Shown: positions 13,850-33,236 of the stretch, one piece after another
How positions within the stretch are numbered: the stretch's first letter is position 1
How the letters are laid out: each line of letters opens with the position of its first letter
Assembly (NCBI RefSeq): GCF_002078875.1
Contig: NC_034421.1
Coordinates: forward strand, 2,208,917-2,272,916
From: Numida meleagris
Taxonomy: Eukaryota; Chordata; Aves; Galliformes; Numididae
Direction of reading: 5' to 3'
Length of the DNA: 64,000 nucleotides
The notes under the pieces: generated by a model
What the model was told of the DNA's origin: nothing
Database searches by the model: none
What the model saw: only the letters and a program-made list of their open reading frames with translations
Translations under genes and position numbers: made by a program

Positions 13850-14185
13850 AAAGAAAGAGCTCAGTAATTAAGAATGAAAAGAAAGAATCTCTTTAAACTT
13901 CTTCAGTTGCCTTTATGAAAAATTCAAAGCTAATTCCAGCTCTAGTCACGAAGCGTCTCTCTTTTGTCTAAAGGAATTATACCACTACAAATACATTGGT
14001 TAATGGTCGTTGCAAGCAGAGTATGATATGGAACTTTGTACATGATAAAACTTTACATTTGAGTTGCAGAGTTAAGTTTGAGCAACAAAGAAAGTAGACC
14101 AATCTTTCTAATTTCTAAACTGCACATTTAAATTCATTACTGTTCATTTAATTAAAAGCCAGGGAAAAGATTAAAAAAATAAGTA

Positions 14186-14210
14186 GGTCACTTTGAAAGT
14201 AATGCCTCCT
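14186..14210 (+). repeat. Mariner left terminal inverted repeat
   Basis: This is a 25-bp terminal repeat, partner of 15107-15131 with four mismatches confined to the outer ten bases. A TA dinucleotide, the mariner target site, sits directly outside at 14184-14185. Confidence 0.88.
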
Positions 14211-14907
14211 ATTTATTTTTATGGAAACTACTATAGCTACAAAGAGCACAGTAACACTATTTGAATGAGCAAATTCTCAGCTACAAAATAGTGTTTCAAC
14301 AAAGTCATCACCATTAGCTGTGCATTTTCACCAGTGATGAACAAGAGCCTGTTTGTCCGGAAGCATCACCCCTTTCCTATCCCAAGACAGTGCACATCCC
14401 TTTACCCACTAAGGGCTGCATCTTCAACTTTTTTTTGGATGAGGAACTCACACATTGCCGCTCCAAGGGCTGCCATTTTGACTCTCACAGTGGTGACATC
14501 ACAACTCATCACCAGTAATGATGCAATCCAGGAAACCATCACCTTTGGCCTTGTATTGGTTTAACAGGCCCTGAAAAAATTTGCATATCGTGTTCTTTCT
14601 GTTCCTGTGTGCGCTTTTGTGGGAAACACCTGCTTTTCCAATGTTGCTGCCATCATTTCTGATGCAGTGAAGCCAATATTCAGCTCCACACACAGAAGAT
14701 CATCATCTTCTGATTCGTGCACATGAGCTGACTGAGATGCGCTTCATCTCGTGGTGTGACAGCTGTGCACGGCCACCCAAAACATGGCTTGTCTTTCCCA
14801 CTGCTGTCACCACTGCTGAAACGCACCCCACCCCTCACTGTGCTCACATCCACTGCTCGGCCTCCAGAAATGTTCAGTAAGTGTTGATGAATGTCAGAGG
14901 GGGCCAT
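14186..14907 (-). pseudogene. Mariner transposase remnant
   Basis: This is a fragmentary transposase of the mariner (D,D34D) type, read from right to left. The DNA-binding part is open from 14907 to 14680. The linker region follows in another frame, and the catalytic region is open from 14693 to 14499 before a TGA after GDEL. The start is lost: the matching N-terminal segment further right contains stops. The second and third catalytic Asp residues fall in the internal deletion. It has frameshifts, stops and the deletion, so it is certainly non-functional. Confidence 0.82.
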
Positions 14908-15106
14908 TTTTTCTGCACAGAGGAATTCAATGACACACTTTTGCTACATACTCACCTCCATGCCAGATGCCATTATGTCACAGTGCCCCTCTGCTGCCAT
15001 CTGTCTCACGGCCACAAAATGCAGTGGGATATTGGTGGGAAGGTTCAGCCTCTGCTGCCATCCCACCAACATCCACCTCTGCCATTGTGGGCCAACATAA
15101 CAAAAC

Positions 15107-15131
15107 AGGAGGCATTACTTTCAGAGCAGCC
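15107..15131 (-). repeat. Mariner right terminal inverted repeat
   Basis: Read on the minus strand this begins GGCTGCTCTGAAAG, which matches the avian mariner end as I recall it. A TA follows only four bases further out (15136-15137), so the exact target-site duplication on this side is blurred. Confidence 0.85.
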
Positions 15132-16658
15132 CTCATACAAATCTATGTTCTTACAATTATACATGTAATTACAGACACTAGGCAGGCCTTGAAAAATATC
15201 TCGATGAAACAGGCAGATGTTCTTCAGCAATAAATCACCAAGTTCTGACCAATTGAGGCATGAGGTGAAGTTGACTTCCTAGTACCACTTTGAGATGTCT
15301 AAAATACTTCTGTTTGCCAGCTGACATCTACTTTTCAGATGCATGAAATAAATCCTTAACCATCTCACCTAAATTCTGTCCGTTCCTGAAATGATGTGTT
15401 ATTTCGTCCGGTGTTTTTCTGTATTTAAAAAAGGCTCAAGTCTTGAAGTCCTCACTCACTTTTTACTGAGTTTGAAAAGCCGTACTACAAAGTAGGATAT
15501 AACAACCTTGCAAACCACGTGCTTGAGGAAGTGCATCTTTGAGTAACTATTCTACTCTGAAATTGTTTTGAGATGTCTCATTGTTGTAATTGCTTCCTAT
15601 TAGTACAGGTGCAGAGATGCTTTCTTCTTTAAATACTCACTGTAATTAGGTGTAACTTACGCTGTTACTTTAGAAAGTTTTAAATTAAGCATAAAAGAAG
15701 GCATTTAAATGATGTAAACTTCATTATTGAGTAAGCTATATACTTGGCCTTAACTTTAAGCACACAAATACAGTTGAATATTTCGCGCACCTCTCCAGAG
15801 TTCAGGTCTATTTTCATGAAGACTCTCATATTTCAGGTGCATAAGCTCAAATCACAGAGGAATATCATAAGCATGAAGCAAAAAGCGTTTAAATTGGAAG
15901 ATAAATACTTTAATTATATAGGCAATAAATCCTCAACTGTTTTTTCAAAATAGCCCTGGTAGAAGCATGATGTTTCTCATACAGAACCAACATTTCATTG
16001 CACTGACTAACACCGTCCTCCTTATTAGAAGTTTCTGTTCTGCTAATGGTGATTGATTGGTCCGGCATTATGGGTTTGTTGTTTTTCCTACTGAAGGCCA
16101 TCAAGAACATGTCTGAATTTCGTGGCTATCACATTAATCAAAGGGAAACAAAATCCAAGGACAAGAAGCTAAACAGATGTTTTAAGAATGTGAGACAGAG
16201 GCTGTAAAAGACACAGAAGAAAAAAAAATCAGCCCGTTTTGATTTGTGAGGTTAGTTTGCTTAGCGCACATAAATACAGGATTCTTGCAGGAAAAAGCTT
16301 CTCACCTGCCACCTGGAAGGATGCAACAGACTTTAGGACAAATTCATCACTCTGTACTGCTTTCCCTTCTATCCACATGCAGTTACTGCAGCAGCAGCTA
16401 CTGAAAGGTTACCAGTGCGTGTCTGCTCACATATTTAAGGAAAGATTTGCCCTTCAAAGAAATGTTCGGTGCTTATTAAAGAATGAGAAAAACAAGTCCT
16501 AAAAAGGGCTCTTTACACTTTCATTCCTTAGGAAACGGTGCAGCTGTGAGATCTCCTGTTTGACCACTGCTGCTTTCATCATGCCATCAAAGACCAAAAT
16601 TCACTCAGCCAACATGTACAACAGAGGAACTAACATGCAAGTCCAAAGGGCAACTGAC

Positions 16659-16719
16659 CCAAAATGGAGACCTTGCTCAGGAATTCTTCATACATCTTCC
16701 GCTTCCTCAGCGTGCTGCC
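16659..16719 (-). CDS. PRKAR1B: PRKAR1B internal coding exon, 61 bp (B/C helix linker between cAMP domains)
   Basis: This exon encodes GSTLRKRKMYEEFLSKVSIL (RI residues 235-254) plus the first base of the Glu 255 codon. It is the long helix that joins cAMP domains A and B and changes shape when cAMP replaces the catalytic subunit. The basic run RKRK includes the Arg at RI-alpha 241 that couples site A to domain B in the known structures. The acceptor reads TTTAATAACAG and the exon starts on a codon boundary, following the 159-bp exon in frame. The donor is GTCAGT after TTGG, which has C at +3 and is weaker than the GTAAGT-type donors of the 47-bp and 122-bp exons. The 61-bp length and phase agree with the family pattern. 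This segment alone does not separate RI-beta from RI-alpha; the neighbours do. Confidence 0.95.
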
Positions 16720-24338
<7,619 letters not shown>

Positions 24339-27300
24339 CTACCACAGCACAACACAAAATGAGAAGCAAAATGAGCCTGGGGTCTTAGTTGCCGTTCCCT
24401 CCTCCTGCCCATTACCTAACAAGCTATTAGCAATTTCGTTTCTTATAGTCAATGCTGTGGACAGTGAAAGAAAACAAGAGCGGAACAGTTTCCTCAGTCA
24501 GTCAAAAAGAGGGCAACCACCTGCTTTGTGGACAGAATTTCAAGTCATCTTGCTTCAGCACAATGGCTGTATTTACTCTCCACGATTCCAGCTCCCGTGG
24601 TTAAATGGCATCGGGTTTTCCCTCTTGTGTTCAAGGCTCTGACAGTCAACAAGCAGAACTGGCACAACATTGGCTTTATTAACACTGTTGGGCATGAAAG
24701 GAAGGAGATTTGTTGATATGTACAATGAGGTATGCTGAAAAGCACCACGGCCATGAAATGAAAAACACTGAAGAAAGGGTATCTTATTTGGAAAAGGAAC
24801 TTTTTTCCCTCCCTAAGCTTAGTGTCTCCAATGTATAAACGTATCAAAATCTCCCTTAGCAATGAGTACCGCATGCTTTGGATTTGGGTAGCTTCCCAAA
24901 TCCTCCACAGAATTATCCTCCCTTAACCCATGTGTCAGAACGTATGAAGCAGTAATTGACCCAAAGGCTGTTTAGGTAAGATACCCTCTTGAAATACAGC
25001 ATGGGTCAATACCACTTTAATTTGAGACATATAACTGGAGAAGTCCTACACTGGGGTGCTATTTAAAACCTTTACCGCAGAACGGAGGATTTACGAAGGT
25101 GCTTTACACCGGGCTCAATTTGCCATTGATGATACAGCCCGTGAGACAGAACTGTGCATTCAAAGGCTAGTATGGGTTGTGTTTTCTGCTGCTTGCTTGT
25201 AGCCTTGCTGCTAAACACCTACACATGAAGCCCCCTTCATCCTGCTGATGTGTCAGTGAGTTCAGAGGGGAGGAAAGGCTGCGTGCACTTATCCAGTGCA
25301 GAGTATGTTCCAATCTGTTACAGACCAGTAACAACAGAAATCAACCAGAATGAATTCAACTTCTATGGAAACTTCGTGAAGAAAAATACTGTGAAGAAAA
25401 TATGCAGGTATTTTTGCCTTCAGCAGGACATTATGGGAAAGCAAAAGACCACAGCATATTATCAATTACTGAGTAACAGATGAGCAGTTTTTAAAAATAT
25501 ATGAAGTAGAGCCGTACTCAAGCTAGGCATGAGAAAAGGTGGTGACCAAAATAAATGACCTGTGGTCAAAATTCAATGAATTGTCAGTATTAATTTTACT
25601 TCTACTTTCATTTTATGATGAAAAGGCATATTATGGACTACAGCTGGAATCAATCCCAATTTATCTTCCCGATATCCAATTAAGATCTGATCCAGCTCCT
25701 CCTGAGGTCAGTGAAAACCTGGTTGAGTAGGAGCTAAATGAGGCCATGGAGCAGTTCAGCTCATCAAGAGACCTCTTGGCAACCAGCTGAAAAGGAGCAC
25801 CATTAGCATCACTGCTGAACTCCAGGCAATGCTGCAGCTCTTTGTGCTCCTGGAGCGTCGGAGGATCAAGTAGTTGATATAAAGGGTAAAAATAATCCAG
25901 AACACGCAGGTGGTAGCAGGCTGCCAAGAACGAAGCCAAGCTACAAAAGGTGTCTGCTCTTCTTTTCCTTGCCACCACAGAAGTGGCACACAGGAGAATA
26001 TCACACAAGAGAGTAACAACAGCATTTCCTTTCAAACCTTCACACTCACTGCAGAAAGAAAATCTCACAGAACTTACTTTTGATTCTTCTCAAAAAATGG
26101 CAATTACGAAATAAGCTTCTAAACCCTTGGCAAACCCCAGCACTTTCCTGGTTGGTGAAGCATTGCCTGGTAGCCGGCAACACGGTGGGGCTGGGATCTT
26201 TTTTTTGTTGTTGTTAGAAAAACTGGATAAATGGATGGAAAAAAAGCTGGGATTGTAAAAAGGCCGGTTACATCGCGCATGAAAAACATTAAACTCAATT
26301 AACTCATGGCAAACTTGACCACATATCTGAACATAGGGACATCCTCTTACTGCGAGGTAGTTCACCAGATGGACCTGTGTTTGCTACAGTGAATTCATGT
26401 CCTCATTAAAAATTACAGAGTCGATAAGTAAAGTCTAATAGACTTGAAAAAACTGTGGACTCCAATGTGAATGTCAGTGAATGTCAGTATTCTTGACTCA
26501 TTTTTAGCCTACAAAAGATACCTGTGTTTCTGTATGCTCTTTTGTTGGAGAGCACAGATTTTGTTACTGCATAAGAGGTAGTTTGGTAAAATGATTAGTT
26601 AAATGCAGGGACAACTTATTTAAGGAATATAAACCAGGGTTTGAATTATAAGCAGAAAATAAACTCATCCCAACACGTATTTTTTAAAGCAGAATGGTTG
26701 ACAATTCTTTTTAAAGTAGTATGCATTGTATGACTGTCACCCAGAGGGGAATTAAGATGGTAAAACTCGAGACAGAGCAAGCCATGGACAGACATTTACT
26801 GTTGCACAGTTGTTGTAAACAGAGGCTACTACAAATCTGCTCTAAGACTTCCTTAATTTTACTGTCTTACTTGACAAGACTCCCCAAAAACATGTTTGAC
26901 ATCCAGGCTGTAAACTGTTTATGCAAACAGTCATCCCTCCACCCCAAGGGTGTCAGGTTTAAAGTACTCTGAAGAGAAACCACATCACTGAGCTGACAGT
27001 CTTTGGGCTCGGCATTCACTACCCCAATAAAAATGTCATTTCCAATATCAGCCTCCAAAAGGACAAAACAGCTTGAGAATAACTATTGTTTTCTAAGAGG
27101 AAAACCACTGCACTTCATTCTCTGGAATGGCCTAAGTCATCCATCAACTTTTGTCTTCGCGATGATGTTGAAGTGCACTGATGAAACATTACAATGCCAT
27201 TCCGCCCTTTAACAGAGAGGCTCCATGATTCCCTTTTAAATCAGTTTAAAAGAAGATAAGAAGTAAAAAGGAAAGGAGCTCTGTTTGTAAGGTGTAGGAA

Positions 27301-27997
27301 GTAAAGCTATTTTGGGCTCAGAACACCTTCTGAAAGCCAATATTACATGGCAGCAGCTCAGATGATCTCCTTTATCCTAAAAAATACTGCGGTTTTGGCT
27401 CAGGCATTTTTAGGCAGTTGTGAATTCTAACCAAAGAAGCAAGTATATGAGGGAATTAGTCCTAATTGTTACTCAGCCTGCTCTGTAACAATTGGAACCT
27501 TCTTCTTTCATGCAGCCGAACAGGAATGTGTAACTGCAGATGCCCAAACATGAAGGGGAATAAAGCCACCGGGACCACCTACTTCCCACGGATCAAGAGT
27601 ATTTAACATTTCTATTGTTTTCCACCATTTAGTACCAGCAGTACAATTCTTGTGGGCTGGAAAATCATGCAACTTCATTCACTTCAGGGATTTTTTAGGA
27701 GGCAAGGGGGAAAAACCGTCTGTGAGCATCAGCAGTTCTGTTCTTCATAGGCCACGATATACATATGTGCTGTGAGAGAATATGCAATGAGTCACACGAT
27801 GCTCAGTGTCATCGGAATGCATCTTGGCCTCATTCGTCTTCATCTCATCTAGGGAAGCACAGTGTGGCCTTACCACTAGCAGTAACAGAGCCACGTTACT
27901 CCAAAAGCAGGAGAGGAACATGGATCTCTGAGATTCATAGGAGTGAGTTTCCTAAGCCTTCACTCGTGTAGAGCTGATTTCAAGCAAACTTTTTAGC

Positions 27998-28015
27998 TTT
28001 TTTTTTTTTTTTTTT
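27998..28015. repeat. Poly-T run of 18
   Basis: This is an uninterrupted T18 run, likely length-polymorphic. No adjacent retroposed gene is visible. Confidence 0.95.
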
Positions 28016-28834
28016 ACTGCCACTTTGTGATCTATGTGGACAGTCTAATTTGTTCCAGGCATTGCAACTTTCAGATCTTAAATCTCCTCCCTTGAATCTG
28101 TTTGTAATAATTTGTGCTTTGTGTCTTGTCAAGCCTTAATATTTGTTATCCAAAAATGAAGATGAGGCTTATTTCTTCTTGGAAAAATAAGCAAGCCATA
28201 GCCATGAAGGATATTTATATGTGGGTAGTTTTCCCAAATAAAGCCAGTGCTTTATTTGTACTATAAATGTGCTTTTCTTAAATATAAACATACAAACCTG
28301 GAGACTGCTTTCAGAATCCTAAAAATTCAAGGGGAAAACTCCAAACTTGAAAAAGTTCTCTTTAAAGTTTCAAAAAATATCCTTCTGAAATTAGAAAGGC
28401 ATCAAACAGGAAGAACCATAAAGATGGAAGAATTCAAACAAAAAGCAGTCTATGGATTATAAAATATAACCAGTTTTAAAATCCAGCACTATTCTCACAT
28501 AAACCACTGTGTAATTTTCATCTTTGTATATACAAACTAGACAATTAGAATACACAAATAAGGGTTTCAAGAAGATCTGACCTACAATAAAAAGATAATC
28601 TTGTTTTATAGCTCCAAATATAGCTTAGTACAGTAAGTAAGCTATTTAAGAAAAACACTGAAAAGTTTTCATTTTGATTTTCACCATACTGTATTTTGAT
28701 GGCTGTTGTTTTACAAGAAGAAAACTTGAGAATGTCTGTAGAAAGCCGCTGTGACATTAAATAGAATGGGAAGTTGTTGGCTCCAAAAAAACAACACCTA
28801 TTCTAAAAGAGCAGTCGATGGTGCTTTTTAAAGT

Positions 28835-28853
28835 AAAAAAAAAAAAAAAAAAA
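28835..28853. repeat. Poly-A run of 19
   Basis: This is an uninterrupted A19 run. Together with the T18 run 0.8 kb to the left it could bracket an old insertion, but no target-site duplication is evident. Confidence 0.95.
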
Positions 28854-30843
28854 GTGAGGTTGTAAGATTAAAATAATAAACAGGAAGTCGTTTTTATATT
28901 TAGAAATATGGATTAGAGATTTCTGCAAGACACATACTTTAGCAGGTGCTTTCAAGATCTTTAATGGAAACTATAATTTAAACTCTGCCAGATTTTGGCA
29001 CACGTTCACTCTGAGCAGAAACCTTCTGGTAGACAGCTGACCTCTGAGACTTCAAACCTCATGCCTTTAACTACCTGGTATAAACTGCATGCGGATGCAG
29101 CGCCAGGTCGTGACTTTATAGTTCCCCTCAACCCTGAAGGGCGAAGAAGGACGGCTGTGACCGACAGCTCGATCACGTCCTTTCACATCCTGTGCCTGCT
29201 TTGGTCCACTGCCTTTCCCATCCTGGTTTGTACACCTGCTGCATGAGGGAAGGAAAGTGGGTTCTTCCACACCTACCCCAGTACCGGTGTTCGGGGACGT
29301 ACTGCAAAGCAGTAAGGTGATGGCTTGCACACCATGCAGCTGAGCAAGTACACAAGGCAGATGGCAAGCTGCTGTAAAGAAATGACCTGACAGTAACAGC
29401 CAGCAACAAGAACCTTCTTCTTTAGCTCCTATGGCTTCCACAGAGCAGCACTTTGATTTCTTTAAAGCCAGGTGAAGCTGCTACCCACACATCTGTGGAT
29501 GTCTGCTTTTATTACCTGGAAAACCGCTGCTCCATAATTGCAAATTTTCCTCGCTGCCATTAGGAAGTGAGGTTCAAAAACACTTCTGTACGACAGTTTG
29601 CACTCTTCTCCCTCAGTCCACAGCTCATTGTGAGCACGGCACAGTGCCTGCCAGCTGAGGGGGACTGCATCTTACTTTGCTGTCCGCAGTAATAACAAGA
29701 AGGAAATGTACAGACACTTCATTCTATGGGCATGACAACAGGGCTGGCTTATACTCTGAAAGGCCAAGAGTTGGGGATAATGTGCTACTGTATTTAAAAA
29801 TACGTTAATAAATTGTAGTTCTAATTTGACTCGGAGTATTTCTAAGCAAATATGAGAATCCTCTTACTCTTTTGGGTGCCTGTCCCCAGACTAACAGTGA
29901 ATTACTTCAGAATGTTTGGGGTTTTCTCCCAGTTCAAACCACCACTCACTGCTTTTGTTATTCCGATTCTGCTGGTACTTTGTTTGGTGTTATTCACTTA
30001 GTTGACAGATTTTTAGCTTTGCCCGGACTTTCTTCCAGGAGACAGAAATTTTATGACTGTAATTGCCATTTCCTTTACATATGTCTTTGCATTGCACTCG
30101 TTGCTTATCAGTCCTAACGTACTCAGAGCACATTGTTCCTTGAATCCCCAAGTCCCATTGTACCTGCTGCTCCCGTGCAGATCATGGAAACAGTGAAAGC
30201 ACAGCCCGGCCAGGGGTGAAAAGCCTCGATGCAGATGCCAGCACTGACTGAACTAGGCAGATAGTGGCTCGAGGCTTTAAGTCTCGGGGTCAATTATCTA
30301 CTCTCCAAGTAGCTTTTTTTTCTTGGAGAAGGGTGGAAGCATGCCAAAAGAGTATCTGGCAAGGCTTAAATGAACTGCGGCTCGGTTGCTAGTGATCTGG
30401 ATTTTCTTCGGACAAAAAGGATTTTAGCACTGCTGCCCAGAAAGTGGAAGAACTTTTTCTGGGGAGCATTACATCTACAGCGCGACAGTGCACAGCCACG
30501 GGTCTGGGATCTGCCACCTGACACAGGAGCCAGGTACTGGACATGAGCAAACCAGCAGTCTCAGGTAACATTTTCAAAAACATCTATACAGTGTAAGAGC
30601 CTACATCTACTGGCATTGCAGTGGCACTGACACCACTCAGTTACTCCAGCTGTTTTTTCAAATTTTACCCCAAACACTATCTCAGAAGCCTCAAAGGATC
30701 TTGAAATGCTCTGGAATACATAGTATTGTTCTGCCTAAGATGTTAATGAACTCCAGAAGTCATGAAAAATGATGTGGATACATGTCTCTTCTTGGGCCAC
30801 TCGTGGTTAAGAGTATATATTAAAGAATTTCAACTTTATCCTC

Positions 30844-30923
30844 AAAAAATCAAGCAGAACCTCTGATAGAAAAGTAATAAATAATTGTGTTAGTTGCCTA
30901 TCAGAGGTTCTGCTTTTTTTTTT
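30844..30923. repeat. Long perfect inverted repeat (hairpin)
   Basis: The 18-base arms AAGCAGAACCTCTGATAG (30852-30869) and its exact reverse complement (30898-30915) flank a 28-base spacer. After a two-base mismatch, an outer A6/T6 pairing (30844-30849 with 30918-30923) extends the stem. It sits in the intron between the 47-bp and 159-bp exons. It may be a foldback from replication slippage, a MITE or a structured RNA; nothing decides between these. Confidence 0.9.
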
Positions 30924-32353
30924 TACCTTCAAAAAGGTGTTTCTGAATTATGTCAGGTTATACCTAGGAAGGAAACTAAAGTTTCCATCTTACCTGACAA
31001 AGAATGTAGCCCCTGGTGCTGCAAGCAAGCCCTTCTCAACATTTGCCACCTCGCAAAGGTTTTGAGATCATTTTCTGATGCCATTCATACTCCCCCAGCC
31101 CCCAGGCCAAATGCTGAAGAATCTTTTCTTAAGTGTTTTCAGTCAGGACTAATTGTTTTAAAGAGAATTAATCTGTATCATCAATATGTGCATTTGTATA
31201 TGTTTGTGCATCTGATTCAAAGCCAGGAAAGTAATTAAGCTAGGTGTCGGGCCTGAAACGATAATTTTAAAAGTAAATTTTAGCACTGTTCTATAAATAT
31301 TGCTCTTTTCTTTTCTGTCGCTGTGGATGTGGCAGTATTTGCTGCTGAGAGGGATGCCTGATAGGAACACTGAGTCAGACGGATTTCCTGAGCAGCAGCT
31401 TCCAGAGGCAGAGGCAGCATGTGAGGTTTCTCAATTCCCAGCCATACCAATTAGATGGTCTCCCGCCACAAACATAGTTCTGAAAAAATAACTTTCACTA
31501 AAATAACTGTATGCTCCTGCCTGGCTTTAAAACAAATCGCTTTCCTCTTTAAACCCTCCAAACAAAATTCATCTGGGCATCTGAGGAGCGCCACAGCTAA
31601 TGAGCAGTCCCATCCAGCAACGCGGGTACGCAAGGTGTGTAGAGAATTCAGACAAACGAGAATCCTGCAGCAGAACTGAAAAAGGGTCAGTCTCCTACAG
31701 CACAGAAATGATAAGAAGTGAACAGATTACAGTTTGGAAGGCGGTTTCAGAAGAAAGCGTCATTTCCAAGTCTTGCTGATTAACCCACCACATATTCCTG
31801 TAAACATTTTGTGGTCTCACAGATCACTTCGCACTTAGAATAATCTTTGCTTTATTAATACGCTGTATTGTTCACGTATTTGGACCTAATTTTAAACACA
31901 AATTAAGGCTTCTAAGATGAAACTAACTGCCTGAGGCTGCATCTCAATTTGGAAGGAAAAAAAAAAACCACATCAGCTAACTGATTAAAGAAAATATTTT
32001 CCTTTTGGCTGATCTGAACCCTCGGGTGCATTCCAGCATGGTGGCCTGCTCTGCCAAAGACTGCACACCTCCAGGTGTGGTTAGGGTTCTGAAGGTAATG
32101 TCATTTGCTTGGTTTTGATACCATATTTTCCTGCTTGGAATGGACAAATAAGCTAGGATGTAATACATGCCAATTATGAAATTATGCACAAATGACTTAA
32201 CAAAAGCGAAGTAATGAGACCAATCCTGTGAAATCTATTCCAAGAACAAAGGAGACAGAACCACAGAACATTGCTGGATCAAACTGTGTGCCAGAGCATA
32301 AAATTTTATTAGGTAAATTCAAAATAAGGTTCAGACTGTAAGTGTGTACTTAC

Positions 32354-32400
32354 ATCCACCTCGCCTTGGTCAATCACATAGAAGTTGTCTCCTTCATCAC
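32354..32400 (-). CDS. PRKAR1B: PRKAR1B internal coding exon, 47 bp (domain A beta strands)
   Basis: This very short exon continues cAMP-binding domain A. The minus strand reads CTTCCAG, 47 exon bases, then GTAAGT, an ideal donor. It starts with GT, completing the Gly codon opened by the 62-bp exon, and then encodes DEGDNFYVIDQGEVD. The exon ends on a codon boundary (phase 0). The residues correspond to RI 166-181, the beta strands leading into the phosphate-binding cassette. GDNFYVIDQGEVD has the usual cyclic-nucleotide-binding pattern of glycines at turns. Only 774 bp separates it from the 62-bp exon, so the two are a pair in an otherwise large-intron gene. At 47 bp it is near the lower size limit for efficient exon definition, which makes it easy for gene finders to miss. 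Confidence 0.95.
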
Positions 32401-33174
32401 CTGGAAGCAAAATATAAAAGGTGACTGTTTCCTGAAGGTCTGCTAAATTATTCAATAATTTCCTGTCTCCATGTTTAATTCTGTGCATATTTGCACAGGT
32501 TTGTACAGCAGATTACTTACACGGAGATTCATTTTCTGAAAGATCCGTGCCTGTTTTCCTCCATAAATCAAAATGTCACTACCATTTCTTCCTAGTATCT
32601 TTCAGTTGCATTAATTTATCTCTTTTGCTTGATTCAACACTTCACTGAATGTAAACATGCAAGAGGCTTTATATCCTGAGGGCACTGAAGTCCTCCACAA
32701 CACGCTGCAGGCATGCAGGTAAGTTGCCAAGTGTGATAACTATGATGCAGCACAATGAGGTGTTGAATATTCCCAACAACCATGAAAATATTTTCCATCT
32801 CTAATTGCTCTCAGCTAGAATGTGCCACCCTTATGCATCCTGAGCTGTGTTTTACTTATTGACTATCTGAAGTTAAGGAATGAACATCTTCATTTTAAAT
32901 ACTACTTATCTATGTTTAACTGCAGCACTTTGAAACCATACATACTGAGGTTTAGAGTTGGAGAGCTCTCCATATATTTCTCAAAAGATTGTGCCTACAT
33001 CAGTGGATTTATCACATAGGCAAAACACTTACAAACTCCAGGAATATGGTCTTCCCATATATATCTTCCCAATAATTCTTTCCATTAAGCAAACAGGGTG
33101 AACTCTCAGATGACGAGATGTGAATTGTACAATCTTAGCAGACATGCAAGGATGAAAAAGAGGGGAAGGGTTAC
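32401..33174 (-). other. PRKAR1B: PRKAR1B intron between 62-bp and 47-bp exons (774 bp)
   Basis: This is the shortest intron in the window. The donor GTAACC is at 33174-33169 and the acceptor CTTCCAG ends at 32401. It splits a Gly codon after its first base. I see no repeat or other feature in it. Confidence 0.92.
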
Positions 33175-33236
33175 CTTGCTGTATGACAGTTTCTCCTGCG
33201 ATGTGCGTAACAGGAAACATGGCATCAAATATGTCA
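33175..33236 (-). CDS. PRKAR1B: PRKAR1B internal coding exon, 62 bp (start of cAMP-binding domain A)
   Basis: This exon encodes the end of the N-terminal helical region and the first strands of cAMP-binding domain A of the PKA type I-beta regulatory subunit, which holds the catalytic subunit inactive in the cytosol until cAMP binds. The minus strand reads ...TTTTCCAG, then 62 exon bases, then GTAACC. It gives [20 protein letters not shown], preceded by the last base of a Ser codon and followed by the first base of a Gly codon. These are RI residues 146-165 plus the split codons 145 and 166. The stretch [10 protein letters not shown] is the RI-beta version; RI-alpha has a different FSVSFIAGE-type sequence here. 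The 62-bp length and phase match the conserved exon structure of the family as I recall it. The next upstream exon (92 bp in mammals) was not found to the right. Confidence 0.95.

Larger units (their letters stand above)
14186..15131 (-). mobile_element. Degenerate, internally deleted mariner DNA transposon (Galluhop-like)
   Basis: Terminal inverted repeats of 25 bp lie at 14186-14210 and 15107-15131 and match at 21 of 25 positions. Both contain the block GAAAGTAATGCCTCCT. Between them, on the minus strand, is a broken mariner transposase. It has a helix-turn-helix region (DIHQHLLNISGGRAVDVSTV and SSGDSSGKDKP, then a GRP-like linker now reading GWP) and the FFQGLLNQYKAKGDGFLDCI stretch. Then comes ITGDEL followed by TGA where mariners have the GDETW motif with the first catalytic Asp. 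The reading frame then jumps, near 14355, to a C-terminal KCTANGDDF-like piece. About 300 bp that should carry the second and third catalytic Asp is missing, so at about 946 bp the copy is shorter than a full mariner (about 1.2-1.3 kb). It cannot move itself. Family naming is from memory. Confidence 0.88.
12256..16658 (-). other. PRKAR1B: PRKAR1B intron between 61-bp and 122-bp exons (4403 bp)
   Basis: This is a complete intron with donor GTCAGT at 16658-16653 and acceptor TTTTAG ending at 12256. It interrupts the Glu 255 codon after its first base. It contains the deleted mariner element (14186-15131), a pyrimidine tract (13820-13849) and a moderately G+C-rich stretch at about 12490-12770 of unknown nature. 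I see no other gene in it. Confidence 0.9.
24339..32353 (-). other. PRKAR1B: PRKAR1B intron between 47-bp and 159-bp exons (8015 bp)
   Basis: This is a complete phase-0 intron with donor GTAAGT at 32353-32348 and acceptor GTGGTAG ending at 24339. It contains homopolymer runs (27998-28015 T and 28835-28853 A) and a perfect inverted repeat at 30844-30923. A 135-aa open frame on the minus strand (26068-25661) has no family I recognise. Confidence 0.9.

Noticed and set aside
25661..26068. 135-aa minus-strand open frame within an intron on the host's sense strand
   Set aside because: I recognise no family, no splice or promoter context supports it, and its length is within chance expectation.
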